DNA of 8,107 bases, from assembly GCA_024278415.1 (NCBI GenBank), contig JAJRTI010000024.1, positions 1 through 8,107 on the forward strand, given 5' to 3'. Shown one piece after another: positions 1-6,109 of the stretch; position 1 is the first letter of the stretch, and every line of letters begins with the position of its first letter. The translations under genes and the position numbers were made by a program. Source of the DNA: Planctomycetota bacterium. GTDB taxonomy: Bacteria > Planctomycetota > Brocadiia > JAJRTI01. The notes under the pieces are model-generated. The model did no database searches, had not been told where the DNA came from, and saw only the letters and a program-made list of their open reading frames with translations.

Positions 1-521
1 GCCCTGTCGTCCCGCGGCACGAAACACCCTGGCCGCAGCCACACGCTGCACAGGCCGTCGCGGCGCCGAAACATCTCGCAGAACTGCTCGCCCACGTGCT
101 TGGTGATGCTGTAGAGGCTGTCGGAGGGGTTGCAGTGCCGGGACTCGACAAAGGGCAGCGGCTCGTCGGGCAGGCGCTCGTATCCCGCGGCCGCGATGCT
201 GCTCGTATAGATCACGCGGTCGACCTTCGCGTTCGCCGCGGCCTGGAGGAGGTTGTAGCAGGCCTTGATGTTGCAGTCGCAGTACTGCTCGTGGGTGTAG
301 GGCTTCCACGGGTGGATCGCGGCGATGTGCATGACCTGGTCCACGCCATCGCAAAGGCGCTCGGCCTCCTCCCACTTGGCCAGGTCGGCCCGCACGAACT
401 CGTGCGGCGTATCGAGTTCCACCACGTCGGTGAGCCGGAAGTCGATGTCAGGATCGGCGTCCAGCAACTGGGTCACGGTGCGTCCCAACACTCCGGCCGC
501 GCCGGTGATGAGCAGTTTCAT
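1..521 (-). CDS. NAD-dependent epimerase/dehydratase (extended SDR), 3' end beyond window
   Basis: Reading the minus strand from an ATG at 521 gives about 173 residues with no stop before the left edge, so the C-terminal part is missing. The product begins MKLLITGAAGVLGR, the Rossmann GxxGxxG dinucleotide-binding motif (G7, G10, G13) expected at the N-terminus of extended SDRs. Asp32 ends beta-2, Asp46 sits in an ADL motif, and an AA pair follows at 67-68. Ser107/Ser108 (IYTSS) and Tyr137-x3-Lys141 (YSITK) supply the SDR catalytic Ser/Tyr/Lys. A GGAG at 528-531, six bases upstream, supports the start. Family members oxidise, epimerise or dehydrate nucleotide sugars or related substrates in the cytoplasm using NAD(P). 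The substrate domain lies mostly outside the window, so the substrate cannot be assigned. It is transcribed divergently from the rhomboid-like gene. The long plus-strand open frame across this stretch is its antisense shadow. Confidence 0.92.
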   Translation of the reverse strand, partial: MKLLITGAAGVLGRTVTQLLDADPDIDFRLTDVVELDTPHEFVRADLAKWEEAERLCDGVDQVMHIAAIHPWKPYTHEQYCDCNIKACYNLLQAAANAKVDRVIYTSSIAAAGYERLPDEPLPFVESRHCNPSDSLYSITKHVGEQFCEMFRRRDGLCSVWLRPGCFVPRDDR

Positions 522-701
522 AGCGGGCTCCGTATGGCTGTGAAAGTAGACGAGGGCGTCGGGCTATGCTACGATCATGGCTCGCGTGGTTGTCGCTGCG
601 TGGCGGCCCGCGCATTATGGGACTTGGCGGCTCGGATTGCCAGTCCTATGCCTCTCGCACTTGCTCGATTCCCCCGTCTGCTGTCAGGGCAACATTGCCT
701 C
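522..701. other. divergent intergenic region between the SDR and rhomboid-like genes
   Basis: This 180-bp non-coding spacer lies between two divergently transcribed genes and should hold promoters for both. A plus-strand promoter candidate is listed separately. On the minus strand a weak TAGCAT-like box lies near 563-570 without a convincing -35. The plus-strand open frame running through here continues upstream of 702 and has no resemblance to the rhomboid fold, so it is treated as non-coding. Confidence 0.6.
590..618 (+). promoter_or_regulatory. candidate sigma70-type promoter for the rhomboid-like/coaD pair
   Basis: TTGTCG (590-595) and CATTAT (613-618) each match four of six positions of the TTGACA and TATAAT consensus, with an ideal 17-base spacer. 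Transcription would start near 625, giving a leader of about 77 bases before the ATG at 702. It is a pattern match only. In GC-rich bacteria such matches are suggestive rather than strong. Confidence 0.3.
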
Positions 702-1490
702 ATGAGCTTGCTCGACAAACTTGAGAAGCACGTGCGTCCGTACGCGGTGCCCAACCTCAGCCTCCTCATCGTCGCTTCGCAGGCGATTGCGTGGGTGTTG
801 ATCAAGGGCAAGGGGCTGTCGCCGGACATCCTCCCTCTCGTTCCCCGGCTCGTGCTTGGCGGCGAACTATGGCGTGTGCTCACGTTCGTCATCATGCCTC
901 CTCTCGGCAGCCCGGTCGGCACGTTCTTCGCCTGGTACATCTTCTACATGATGGGGACCGCGCTCGAACACCACTGGGGGTCCGCGCGGTACAACCTGTT
1001 CCTCCTCATTGGGTACGTCGCGACGGTCGCGGTGAGCTTCCTGACTCCCGATTACCAGGCGTCCACCGCGTTCCTCGGCACCTCGGTCTTTCTCGCGTTC
1101 GCGTTTGTTGCGCCAAATTTCGAGCTGTACATCTTCTTCCTGCTCCCCGTCAAGATGAAATGGCTGGCGCTCATCACGTGGATCGGCTATGGTATGGCGT
1201 TGGCCAAGGGCCCCAACTCGGTGCGCCTGCTGGTGCTCGCATCGGTGCTGAACTACCTGCTGTTCTTCGGCAAAGACATCGTGCGCCGAGCCCAGTCGGG
1301 CCAGAAACGCATGGCCGTGCAAGCCAAACAGGTCGCCAAGAGCCGGCAGGCGTTCCACACCTGCGCGGTGTGCGGAGCGACCGACCAGTCGCATCCGCAG
1401 ATGGAGTTCCGCTACTGCACCGAGTGCAAGCCCGCCCGCGGCTATTGCGCCGACCACCTCGCGGATCATGAGCACGTGGTCGAATCCTGA
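702..1490 (+). CDS. rhomboid-family membrane protein with C-terminal zinc-binding-like tail; probably not a protease
   Basis: 262 residues from the ATG at 702. The frame is open much further upstream, but that part is antisense to the SDR gene. Residues about 16-190 form six or seven hydrophobic segments laid out like a rhomboid. A WR motif follows the first helix (W57-R58). An ALEHHWGS segment (87-94) matches the usual 'ALER.WGS' after TM2. GTS (126-128) stands where the catalytic GxSG lies. PNFELYIFFLLPVKMKWLA (138-156) matches the typical 'PN..IYLLF.IPV.AKWL' stretch. The His expected in the last membrane helix is absent (segment 172-190), as is the HxxxN motif of TM2. The soluble tail carries C221-x2-C224, C239-x2-C242, C249, H252, H256 and H258, a pattern suited to one or two zinc sites. 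From memory, tails of this kind ending in 'HEH' occur in other bacterial rhomboid-like proteins. A weak AGGG (686-689) precedes the start. It probably shares a transcript with coaD, 13 bp downstream. The molecular role is unknown. Confidence 0.85.
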   Translation: MSLLDKLEKHVRPYAVPNLSLLIVASQAIAWVLIKGKGLSPDILPLVPRLVLGGELWRVLTFVIMPPLGSPVGTFFAWYIFYMMGTALEHHWGSARYNLFLLIGYVATVAVSFLTPDYQASTAFLGTSVFLAFAFVAPNFELYIFFLLPVKMKWLALITWIGYGMALAKGPNSVRLLVLASVLNYLLFFGKDIVRRAQSGQKRMAVQAKQVAKSRQAFHTCAVCGATDQSHPQMEFRYCTECKPARGYCADHLADHEHVVES

Positions 1491-1493
1491 GGA
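1488..1493 (+). promoter_or_regulatory. ribosome binding site of coaD
   Basis: TGAGGA lies ten bases before the coaD ATG at 1504 and overlaps the TGA stop of the rhomboid-like gene, so translation of the two genes may be coupled. Confidence 0.6.
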
Positions 1494-1503
1494 CGTGTGA
1501 GAC

Positions 1504-2010
1504 ATGGGCATCAAGAAAGCCGTGTACGCCGGGAGCTTCGACCCCATCACCAACGGCCATCTGTGGATGATCCACCGGGGCGGAATGCTCTTCGACAAGC
1601 TCGTGGTGGCCATCGGCACCAACCCGGACAAACGGTCCACCTTCACGCTCGACGAACGCCTCCAGATGCTGCGGGATTCGATCCGGGAGCCGGCCCACGT
1701 CAGCATCGACCACTTCCACAACCAGTTCCTTGTGAACTACGCCAAGTCCATCGGCGCCCAGTTCATCCTCAGGGGCATTCGCAGCGAGCACGACTACGCG
1801 TACGAGCGCACCATGCGCCACATCAACAACGACCTCTGCCCAGAGATCAGCACCGTGTTCCTCATCCCACCGAGGGAGATCTCCGAAGTGAGTTCGAGCT
1901 TTGTGAAAGGGCTCATCGGGCCCGATGGGTGGCAGGAGATCCTCGAACAGTTCGTGCCGGCGCCGGTGTACGAGGTGATCATCCAGAAGTACGGCGATGG
2001 CTCTGCATGA
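1504..2010 (+). CDS. coaD: pantetheine-phosphate adenylyltransferase (PPAT)
   Basis: 168 residues, close to the usual 160-170. CoaD transfers AMP from ATP to 4'-phosphopantetheine to give dephospho-CoA, the penultimate step of coenzyme A synthesis, in the cytoplasm. The nucleotidyltransferase signature is complete: [10 protein letters not shown] (10-19), with Ser11 and His19 of the (S/T)xxxxxGH motif; [13 protein letters not shown] (40-52), with Lys43 for phosphate binding; [12 protein letters not shown] (90-101), with Arg90 and Arg93 toward the substrate phosphates; and a Ser-rich [12 protein letters not shown] (126-137) near the C-terminus, the counterpart of ISSSxVKE. The Shine-Dalgarno at 1488-1493 fixes the start. 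Its last 32 bp overlap, tail to tail, the 3' end of the GT9 gene. It is a single-copy essential housekeeping gene in most bacteria, and nothing about it looks broken. Confidence 0.97.
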   Translation: MGIKKAVYAGSFDPITNGHLWMIHRGGMLFDKLVVAIGTNPDKRSTFTLDERLQMLRDSIREPAHVSIDHFHNQFLVNYAKSIGAQFILRGIRSEHDYAYERTMRHINNDLCPEISTVFLIPPREISEVSSSFVKGLIGPDGWQEILEQFVPAPVYEVIIQKYGDGSA

Positions 2011-2935
2011 GCGGGGATGGGAGCGCCGGGAGGCTGAGGACGCGCGCCGCGGCAAGCCGCGCCAAGTCCGGAGCGTGCACCACGTGGACGTGCTCCCCCC
2101 GCGGCGCCCAGACCGCGGGATCGGTCGGGCCGAAGATCGCGACCGTGGGCACGCCGAGCGCCGCCGCGAGGTGGGTGATGCCAGAATCGTTGCCGATGTA
2201 GCACCGCGCGTGCGCGAGCATGGCCGACAGCTCGATGAGGGGAAGGCCGGCGACCCGATGCACGCGGCCCGACGCCGCGCGCGTCAAGGCCGGCAGCAGA
2301 CGCTCATCCGCCGGGCCAGCCGAGAGCGCAACGTGGGCCCCGCGCGCATCGGCCAGCGTGTGGACGGCCTCCTCGAATCGCTCCCACGGCCAGCACTTGC
2401 GCAGGCCTCCGCTGCCGGGGTGGATCCACACGAGCCGGCCCGCGTCGATGCCGCGCCGCGCCAACTGCTGTCGCCCCCATGCGAGCCGTTCCTCGCGAAG
2501 GCATATACGCGCCGGCCGCGCTTCAGCCGAGATGCCGAAACAGGCCAGCGCTCCCATCAGATGCTCAGTCGCATGGCCCGACGCCGGCTTGGGAGGATGC
2601 ACGATCACCGCGCCGGAGCAGGCGCGCCGAAGCCGGCGCTCCATCACTCCGTCCGCGTCCGGGGTGAAGCTGATGACCGCGTCTTGCGCGGCAAGCTTCT
2701 CACGCAGCGCCGACGGCAGGCCGCCCTCCTCCACGAACAACGCGGACCACATGGGCGCGTCGTAGCGAAGCACGCTATCCGCCAAGCCCGCATCGACCGC
2801 GAGACACGCGACCTCGGGATGCCCCGCGACCTCGATCTCAGCCGACGGCCAGCGCTCCCGAAGCGCCTCGAACACTGGCAGTGTCAGGATGAAGTCGCCG
2901 ACCGCGCCGGCGCGCATGATGAGGATGCGGTTCAT
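1979..2935 (-). CDS. glycosyltransferase family 9 (heptosyltransferase-like) protein
   Basis: 318 residues from the ATG at 2935. An in-frame ATG at 2956 would add seven residues; I prefer 2935 because family members start directly with the 'MxRILIxRxGxxGD' strand, seen here as [14 protein letters not shown]. Asp14 matches the catalytic Asp of heptosyltransferases such as WaaC. The C-terminal nucleotide-sugar-binding half has HPGSGG (172-177), WPWERF (182-187), and [14 protein letters not shown] (248-261) followed by [12 protein letters not shown] (267-278). These are hallmark GT9 motifs for ADP-heptose or related donors. Such enzymes are GT-B fold transferases acting at the inner face of the cytoplasmic membrane in LPS core or other surface-glycan assembly. 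The donor and acceptor cannot be told from sequence, and other GT9 proteins are known or suspected to use different sugars. It follows the AAC(3)-like gene by 25 bp (4 bp with the longer start), so the two are likely cotranscribed. Confidence 0.93.
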   Translation of the reverse strand: MNRILIMRAGAVGDFILTLPVFEALRERWPSAEIEVAGHPEVACLAVDAGLADSVLRYDAPMWSALFVEEGGLPSALREKLAAQDAVISFTPDADGVMERRLRRACSGAVIVHPPKPASGHATEHLMGALACFGISAEARPARICLREERLAWGRQQLARRGIDAGRLVWIHPGSGGLRKCWPWERFEEAVHTLADARGAHVALSAGPADERLLPALTRAASGRVHRVAGLPLIELSAMLAHARCYIGNDSGITHLAAALGVPTVAIFGPTDPAVWAPRGEHVHVVHAPDLARLAAARVLSLPALPSPLMQSHRRTSG

Positions 2936-2960
2936 GGTGAAAGGCTGGGCTGCCATGCCG

Positions 2961-3770
2961 CTACGAGGAGCGCGCGGGCGGCCGCGACAGGGAATAGGGG
3001 TCTTTCGACAGCAGTTGCTTCGCGATGTCGATGATGTCGCGAATGCGCGCGTTCATGCACCGCGCCTCGCCGATCTGGCATGTTCGCAGGACGCCCGCGC
3101 GCGCGAAGACGCCTTCCATCTTGGCGAAATCGTTGGACGATCCATCTTGCCGAAGGTATTCGATCGCCGGCGACGGCACCCGGCGTCCATCCGGCAGAAT
3201 CACGATTGACCCTTTGAAATCCCGGTGTGCGCGATAGGGCACGCGCACCAGTTCCTCCGCGCTGTGCAAGGCCGTGCACGACTGGAACGACACGCCGAGC
3301 AGCAGGTTCCAACTGTCCAACTCGTAGAGCCGGTCGAACGCGCTGCCCTTGCCGAAGCTGCTCACGCCATCGCCCAAAACCTCCTCCGCGTGCGGGCCGA
3401 ACGCCGCTACGGAGTGGCAAATGTGCGTTCCCCGCACAACCCCCTCTCGCTGTCGGAACATCTCTGGGATACGCCCCGTCTCGCAAGGTGTCCTGGCCAC
3501 GTCGAAGACGACTCCCTCCTTGTCATGGAATGTGCCCCACGTGAACGTCGGCACAACGAGTGTGCCCGTCGGCCTCACGGCTTCCAGCAGCGCGTCGATC
3601 ACCGTGTCCGCGCCTCCTTCGACGAAACCAAACGCACCCAGCGACGAATGCACGAAGACCACATCGCCCAACGCGATCCCCAACTCGCGCAGCCCGGACA
3701 CAATGTCCTCCCGCGTCGTGGGTCGGTGTGTTTGTTTGCGGATTTCGAGGGGCAGTTTCTGTTTGGGCAT
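2961..3770 (-). CDS. AAC(3)-family (Antibiotic_NAT) acyl-CoA N-acetyltransferase
   Basis: 269 residues from the ATG at 3770. An upstream ATG at 3803 (280 residues) is possible, but a candidate promoter lies between them and the family normally begins shortly before the 'sR..I...L..LGI' helix. Motifs of the aminoglycoside 3-N-acetyltransferase/YokD fold are intact: VFVHSSL (38-44), TLVVPTFTW (70-78), HSVAAFGPHAEEVL (119-132), LLLGVSFQSCTALHSAEE (156-173) with the conserved C165-T-A-L-H169 and E172, then VPYRAHR (177-183). The fold transfers an acetyl or other acyl group from CoA to an amino group. Many chromosomal members have nothing to do with antibiotics and modify sugars, peptides or metabolites. 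The GT9 gene just downstream suggests an amino-sugar of a surface glycan as substrate; this is inference. No N-terminal signal sequence is seen, so the protein is cytoplasmic. I would not call it a resistance gene. Confidence 0.88.
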   Translation of the reverse strand: MPKQKLPLEIRKQTHRPTTREDIVSGLRELGIALGDVVFVHSSLGAFGFVEGGADTVIDALLEAVRPTGTLVVPTFTWGTFHDKEGVVFDVARTPCETGRIPEMFRQREGVVRGTHICHSVAAFGPHAEEVLGDGVSSFGKGSAFDRLYELDSWNLLLGVSFQSCTALHSAEELVRVPYRAHRDFKGSIVILPDGRRVPSPAIEYLRQDGSSNDFAKMEGVFARAGVLRTCQIGEARCMNARIRDIIDIAKQLLSKDPYSLSRPPARSS

Positions 3771-3780
3771 GGAGCGGACT

Positions 3781-3808
3781 TTTACAGCATCGACGACCAA
3801 CATGTGAA
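3781..3808 (-). promoter_or_regulatory. candidate promoter of the AAC(3)-like/GT9 pair
   Basis: On the minus strand TTCACA (3808-3803, five of six to TTGACA) and TGTAAA (3786-3781, four of six to TATAAT) are 16 bases apart. Predicted initiation near 3774 would leave only a few bases before the ATG at 3770, so the message would be almost leaderless. No Shine-Dalgarno is visible before 3770 or 3803, which agrees with that reading. Pattern match only. Confidence 0.3.
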
Positions 3809-3840
3809 CAAAGAGCCGCGCCTTCGCTATCGCGGCCTCT
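3806..3840 (-). terminator. intrinsic-terminator-like hairpin downstream of the glycosidase gene
   Basis: In minus-strand reading, 3840-3831 (AGAGgCCGCG) pairs with 3820-3812 (CGCGGCTCT) around a 10-base loop, with one bulged base at 3836. It is followed by a TTTGTT tract (3812-3807). This is a short GC stem plus T-rich run 108 bp after the glycosidase stop. The T-run also contributes to the -35 box of the candidate promoter of the next gene, so termination and re-initiation would be packed together. Confidence 0.45.
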
Positions 3841-3892
3841 CGGCGGGGGCGCCATTCCGGAGTTCGCGAACTCCGGAATGATGCCCCCGCCG
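3841..3892. repeat. 52-bp near-perfect inverted repeat (intergenic palindrome)
   Basis: Bases i and 7733-i pair from 3841 to 3892 with 24 of 26 pairs matching. The two mismatched pairs are 3851:3882 and 3852:3881. The central 28 bases (3853-3880) are a perfect palindrome centred on TTCGCGAA, flanked on each side by a ten-base GC arm (CGGCGGGGGC / GCCCCCGCCG). It lies between the glycosidase stop and the terminator-like hairpin. The outer arm shares a 12-mer with a second intergenic element at 7836. It may be a dispersed palindromic repeat or transcript-stabilising hairpin. It is too long and symmetrical for an ordinary operator and has no T-run of its own. Confidence 0.85.
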
Positions 3893-3947
3893 GATGCGCC
3901 GGTCCAGGTCGCGCGTAACACTTCCGGCGAGTGCCGTACAGGCAAGC

Positions 3948-5933
3948 CTACTCCACCACCACCATCGCGTGCACGTCGTAGCGCGCGATGGGAATGACGA
4001 TGTGCTCGCCGTCGCGGGACCAGGCGAGGTCCTGGCCCTCAGGCGCAAGGTAGATGCGCTTCGGGTCGGCCTCGCGCAGGAGGCGGATCTCCGTGTCGAG
4101 CACCGGCGGAATCTCTTCGATCACCTTGATCTTGTTGCTCGCGCGGTTGAGGTGGAAGTTGAGCAGGTGCACAACCGTGCGCTCGCGCTGCTGCATCACG
4201 CGCACCTCCGCGGACAGCGGCCCCGCGAACTCGACCTTGCGCTCGCTCAGCGGCACGATCGCGTCCAGCACGTTCTTGATGAAGATGCGCTGCGCCGGGT
4301 AGGAGTGTTGGTAGTACAGCTCACCCAACGGGCAGGCGATCGCGGCGGCCGCGCCCTTGCCGAACGCGTGGACCGTCGCGGCCGGGAACGGCGCGGCGTG
4401 CGACGGGTGGCCGTGCATGTGTGAGACCGTGCGGAACGCCTTCGCCTCGGTGTAGGGGTAAACCAGGGGGCAAAGCGCGTCCGCGGCCGTCGGCTTCAGG
4501 TGCGCCGCGCGGCCGTACGTGACCCAGTCCGAGATCGGCAGGCGGCCAGCCAGTGCCGTCTCGTGCGTGCGGAAGTAGTGCACGGAGTAAGGCGATAGCC
4601 CGCGATACTCGACGCCGAGAATATCCTCCATGATCGCCTGGCCCGCGCCGGTGAACGCAGCCTCGCCAAGCACGACGAGCTTGCCTCCCGCCTGAACAAA
4701 GTCGCGCAGGCGCGCGGCGACGGCCTCTTCGACCGCGTAGCACTCGACGATGATCGCGGTGAACTTCGTGAAGTCCGCGTCGCTGTCGACCACGTCGAAG
4801 TGCACGTTTTCCTCGAGCAACGTGTTGAGCAGACCGAAGTTGCTCGGCTCGGCCGCCTTGGCCGGGTGGAAGTCCTGGAACCGCTGGCAGAGCAGTGCGA
4901 CATAGGGCACGCTCTCCGCTCCCTTGGTCCACTCCTCGCGCTCCGCGTAGTAGGCGAACGCCTTGCCCTCGGCTGCGTACGTCGCGGCGTCGAGCGTGCC
5001 GTAGGGGTTGCCTTGGTCGCCGATGGAAAGGGAGCAGCCGAGCGACAGCGCGAGGCCGGCTTCATACTGGAGCGCCGCGTCCGGCTTGACCCCGCCAAAG
5101 TCGGCCCACCCGCCGTGGAACCGGCCGGTCATGGCCTCGACGTGGATGCCCTTGGTGCGGTAGTAGCGGCCATAGAAGGGCGTGCGCTCGTAATCCCACG
5201 TGCTCGGCAGCGACTCGATGCACATGAAGGTCTGGCCCTTCTGGAGGCCGGCCTTGCCCACGAAGTCGGCCGTGTTGTAGTAGAGCGCTGCGTCGGGAAT
5301 TCTTGCCAGAATACGCTCGGACGTGTTGTCCACAAACTCGCGCAGGCTCCGCACGCGGAACTCGGCGGCCGCGGCCGCGTGATCCGGGTTCACACCCTCC
5401 CGCTCCATCTTGCGCTTGCAATACTCGCAGTAGCACGTGCCCGGCATGAACACGGTCGCGTCGAAGAAGAAGCCCTTGATGAACGGGTACGCGTCCATCG
5501 TCTCGTCGACCATGGGCCACACGCGCTCCGGCACGTACGGCGAGTTCACGCACACGTGTTTGATGTGCCGATGCGCGACGAACGCGCCGTCTTTGCGTTC
5601 TTGGCGCCAGTCCGGGTTCTCGTCGAACGCGACGCCGTCGCGGGTGACGTTGTAGTAGGCCATGACCGGCATGCCGCGGCGATGGCATTCCCGGGCGATC
5701 GCGCCAAACAGGTCGCCCTTGAGGTGCGGATGGGGCGCGCCGAATTGGGTGGGGTAGTACGCCCACCCGTGGTGGTCCTTGATGAAGGACACGTGCCGGT
5801 TTGCGCCGGCCCTGATGAGCGTATCGACGTATTGCTCCGCGTCGAAGTGGGCCATCATGTCCCGGGCGCACGCGCCGGTGTGGAAGTCGATGAAGGCTTC
5901 GCGCAGGTGTTCGTTCATCCAGGCGGCCTGCAT
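3948..5933 (-). CDS. GHL6/GH42-like glycoside hydrolase with beta-galactosidase-trimerisation-type domain
   Basis: 661 residues from the ATG at 5933, fixed by GAGGAG seven bases upstream; the open frame beyond it to 6278 is a shadow over the response regulator. No signal peptide, so cytoplasmic. Residues about 8-330 look like a (beta/alpha)8 barrel of the putative glycosyl hydrolase type GHL6. Landmarks are HVSFIKDHHGW (47-57), VMAYYNV (90-96), GFFFD158AT (154-160), a CYCEYC cluster (167-172), MCIESLP (237-243) and a G/L-rich strand ending SIGDQ (303-307). Residues about 342-560 resemble the class I glutamine amidotransferase-like trimerisation domain of GH42 beta-galactosidases, including FVQAGGKLVVLGEAAF (412-427). 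The rest is a beta-rich tail. C128 with C167, C169 and C172 copies the GH42 zinc-site spacing. Family members act on glycosides, but the substrate and even activity of GHL6 proteins are largely undefined. The nearby isomerase fits a sugar-degradation role. A GH42 relative with a different substrate is the main alternative. Confidence 0.9.
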   Translation of the reverse strand: MQAAWMNEHLREAFIDFHTGACARDMMAHFDAEQYVDTLIRAGANRHVSFIKDHHGWAYYPTQFGAPHPHLKGDLFGAIARECHRRGMPVMAYYNVTRDGVAFDENPDWRQERKDGAFVAHRHIKHVCVNSPYVPERVWPMVDETMDAYPFIKGFFFDATVFMPGTCYCEYCKRKMEREGVNPDHAAAAAEFRVRSLREFVDNTSERILARIPDAALYYNTADFVGKAGLQKGQTFMCIESLPSTWDYERTPFYGRYYRTKGIHVEAMTGRFHGGWADFGGVKPDAALQYEAGLALSLGCSLSIGDQGNPYGTLDAATYAAEGKAFAYYAEREEWTKGAESVPYVALLCQRFQDFHPAKAAEPSNFGLLNTLLEENVHFDVVDSDADFTKFTAIIVECYAVEEAVAARLRDFVQAGGKLVVLGEAAFTGAGQAIMEDILGVEYRGLSPYSVHYFRTHETALAGRLPISDWVTYGRAAHLKPTAADALCPLVYPYTEAKAFRTVSHMHGHPSHAAPFPAATVHAFGKGAAAAIACPLGELYYQHSYPAQRIFIKNVLDAIVPLSERKVEFAGPLSAEVRVMQQRERTVVHLLNFHLNRASNKIKVIEEIPPVLDTEIRLLREADPKRIYLAPEGQDLAWSRDGEHIVIPIARYDVHAMVVVE

Positions 5934-5940
5934 AGGGCGT

Positions 5941-5946
5941 CTCCTC
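5941..5946 (-). promoter_or_regulatory. ribosome binding site of the glycosidase gene
   Basis: GAGGAG on the minus strand, seven bases before the ATG at 5933. It decides between that start, the ATG at 5918, and the much longer open frame beginning at 6278. The same CGAGGAGAC block precedes the isomerase gene. Confidence 0.75.
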
Positions 5947-6001
5947 GGATGTGGTTCAGTGCGTGATTCATGCCGGGGCGAACAGAGTCTCGGCTCGCGC
6001 G

Positions 6002-6019
6002 CGCGGCCTGTCGGCCGCG
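6002..6019. repeat. GC stem-loop in the response regulator-glycosidase spacer
   Basis: CGCGGCC (6002-6008) pairs perfectly with GGCCGCG (6013-6019) around a four-base loop. No T-run follows on either strand, so it is not a standard intrinsic terminator. It could protect a 3' end or lie in the leader of the glycosidase message. Confidence 0.45.
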
Positions 6020-6042
6020 GAGTGTTGCGCCATGAGCGCACT

Positions 6043-6063
6043 GTCCGCCACTGATTATCGGAC
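6043..6063 (-). promoter_or_regulatory. candidate -10 box of the glycosidase gene inside a short inverted repeat
   Basis: On the minus strand GATAAT (6059-6054) matches five of six positions of TATAAT. Only poor -35 matches lie 16-17 bases upstream, so an activator may be needed if the promoter is real. GTCCG (6043-6047) and CGGAC (6059-6063) form inverted half-sites around it, which could be a regulator site. The predicted leader is about 115 bases and contains the stem-loop at 6002-6019. Confidence 0.25.
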
Positions 6064-6109
6064 GAGTGCGCGGTACGCCAGCGGGGCAGCAGAGTGCGCG
6101 CAGAGCGCT

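Noticed and set aside
96..701. Upstream extension of the rhomboid-like reading frame
   Set aside because: It is exactly antisense to the codons of the SDR gene, has no recognisable motif, and the rhomboid fold begins only after the ATG at 702.
867..2204. Long minus-strand open frames across the rhomboid-like and coaD genes
   Set aside because: Shadows of clear plus-strand genes in GC-rich DNA; the translations are Arg/Ala/Pro-rich and match no family.
2961..3770. Calling the AAC(3)-family gene an aminoglycoside resistance determinant
   Set aside because: Family membership alone does not show this; the neighbour is a glycan glycosyltransferase and no mobile element is nearby.
4800..5966. 388-codon plus-strand open frame antisense to the glycosidase
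   Set aside because: Antisense shadow of a recognisable gene, with a biased translation and no family motif.
6002..6019. Intrinsic terminator after the response regulator
   Set aside because: The stem is good but no T-run follows on the minus strand; recorded as a stem-loop only.
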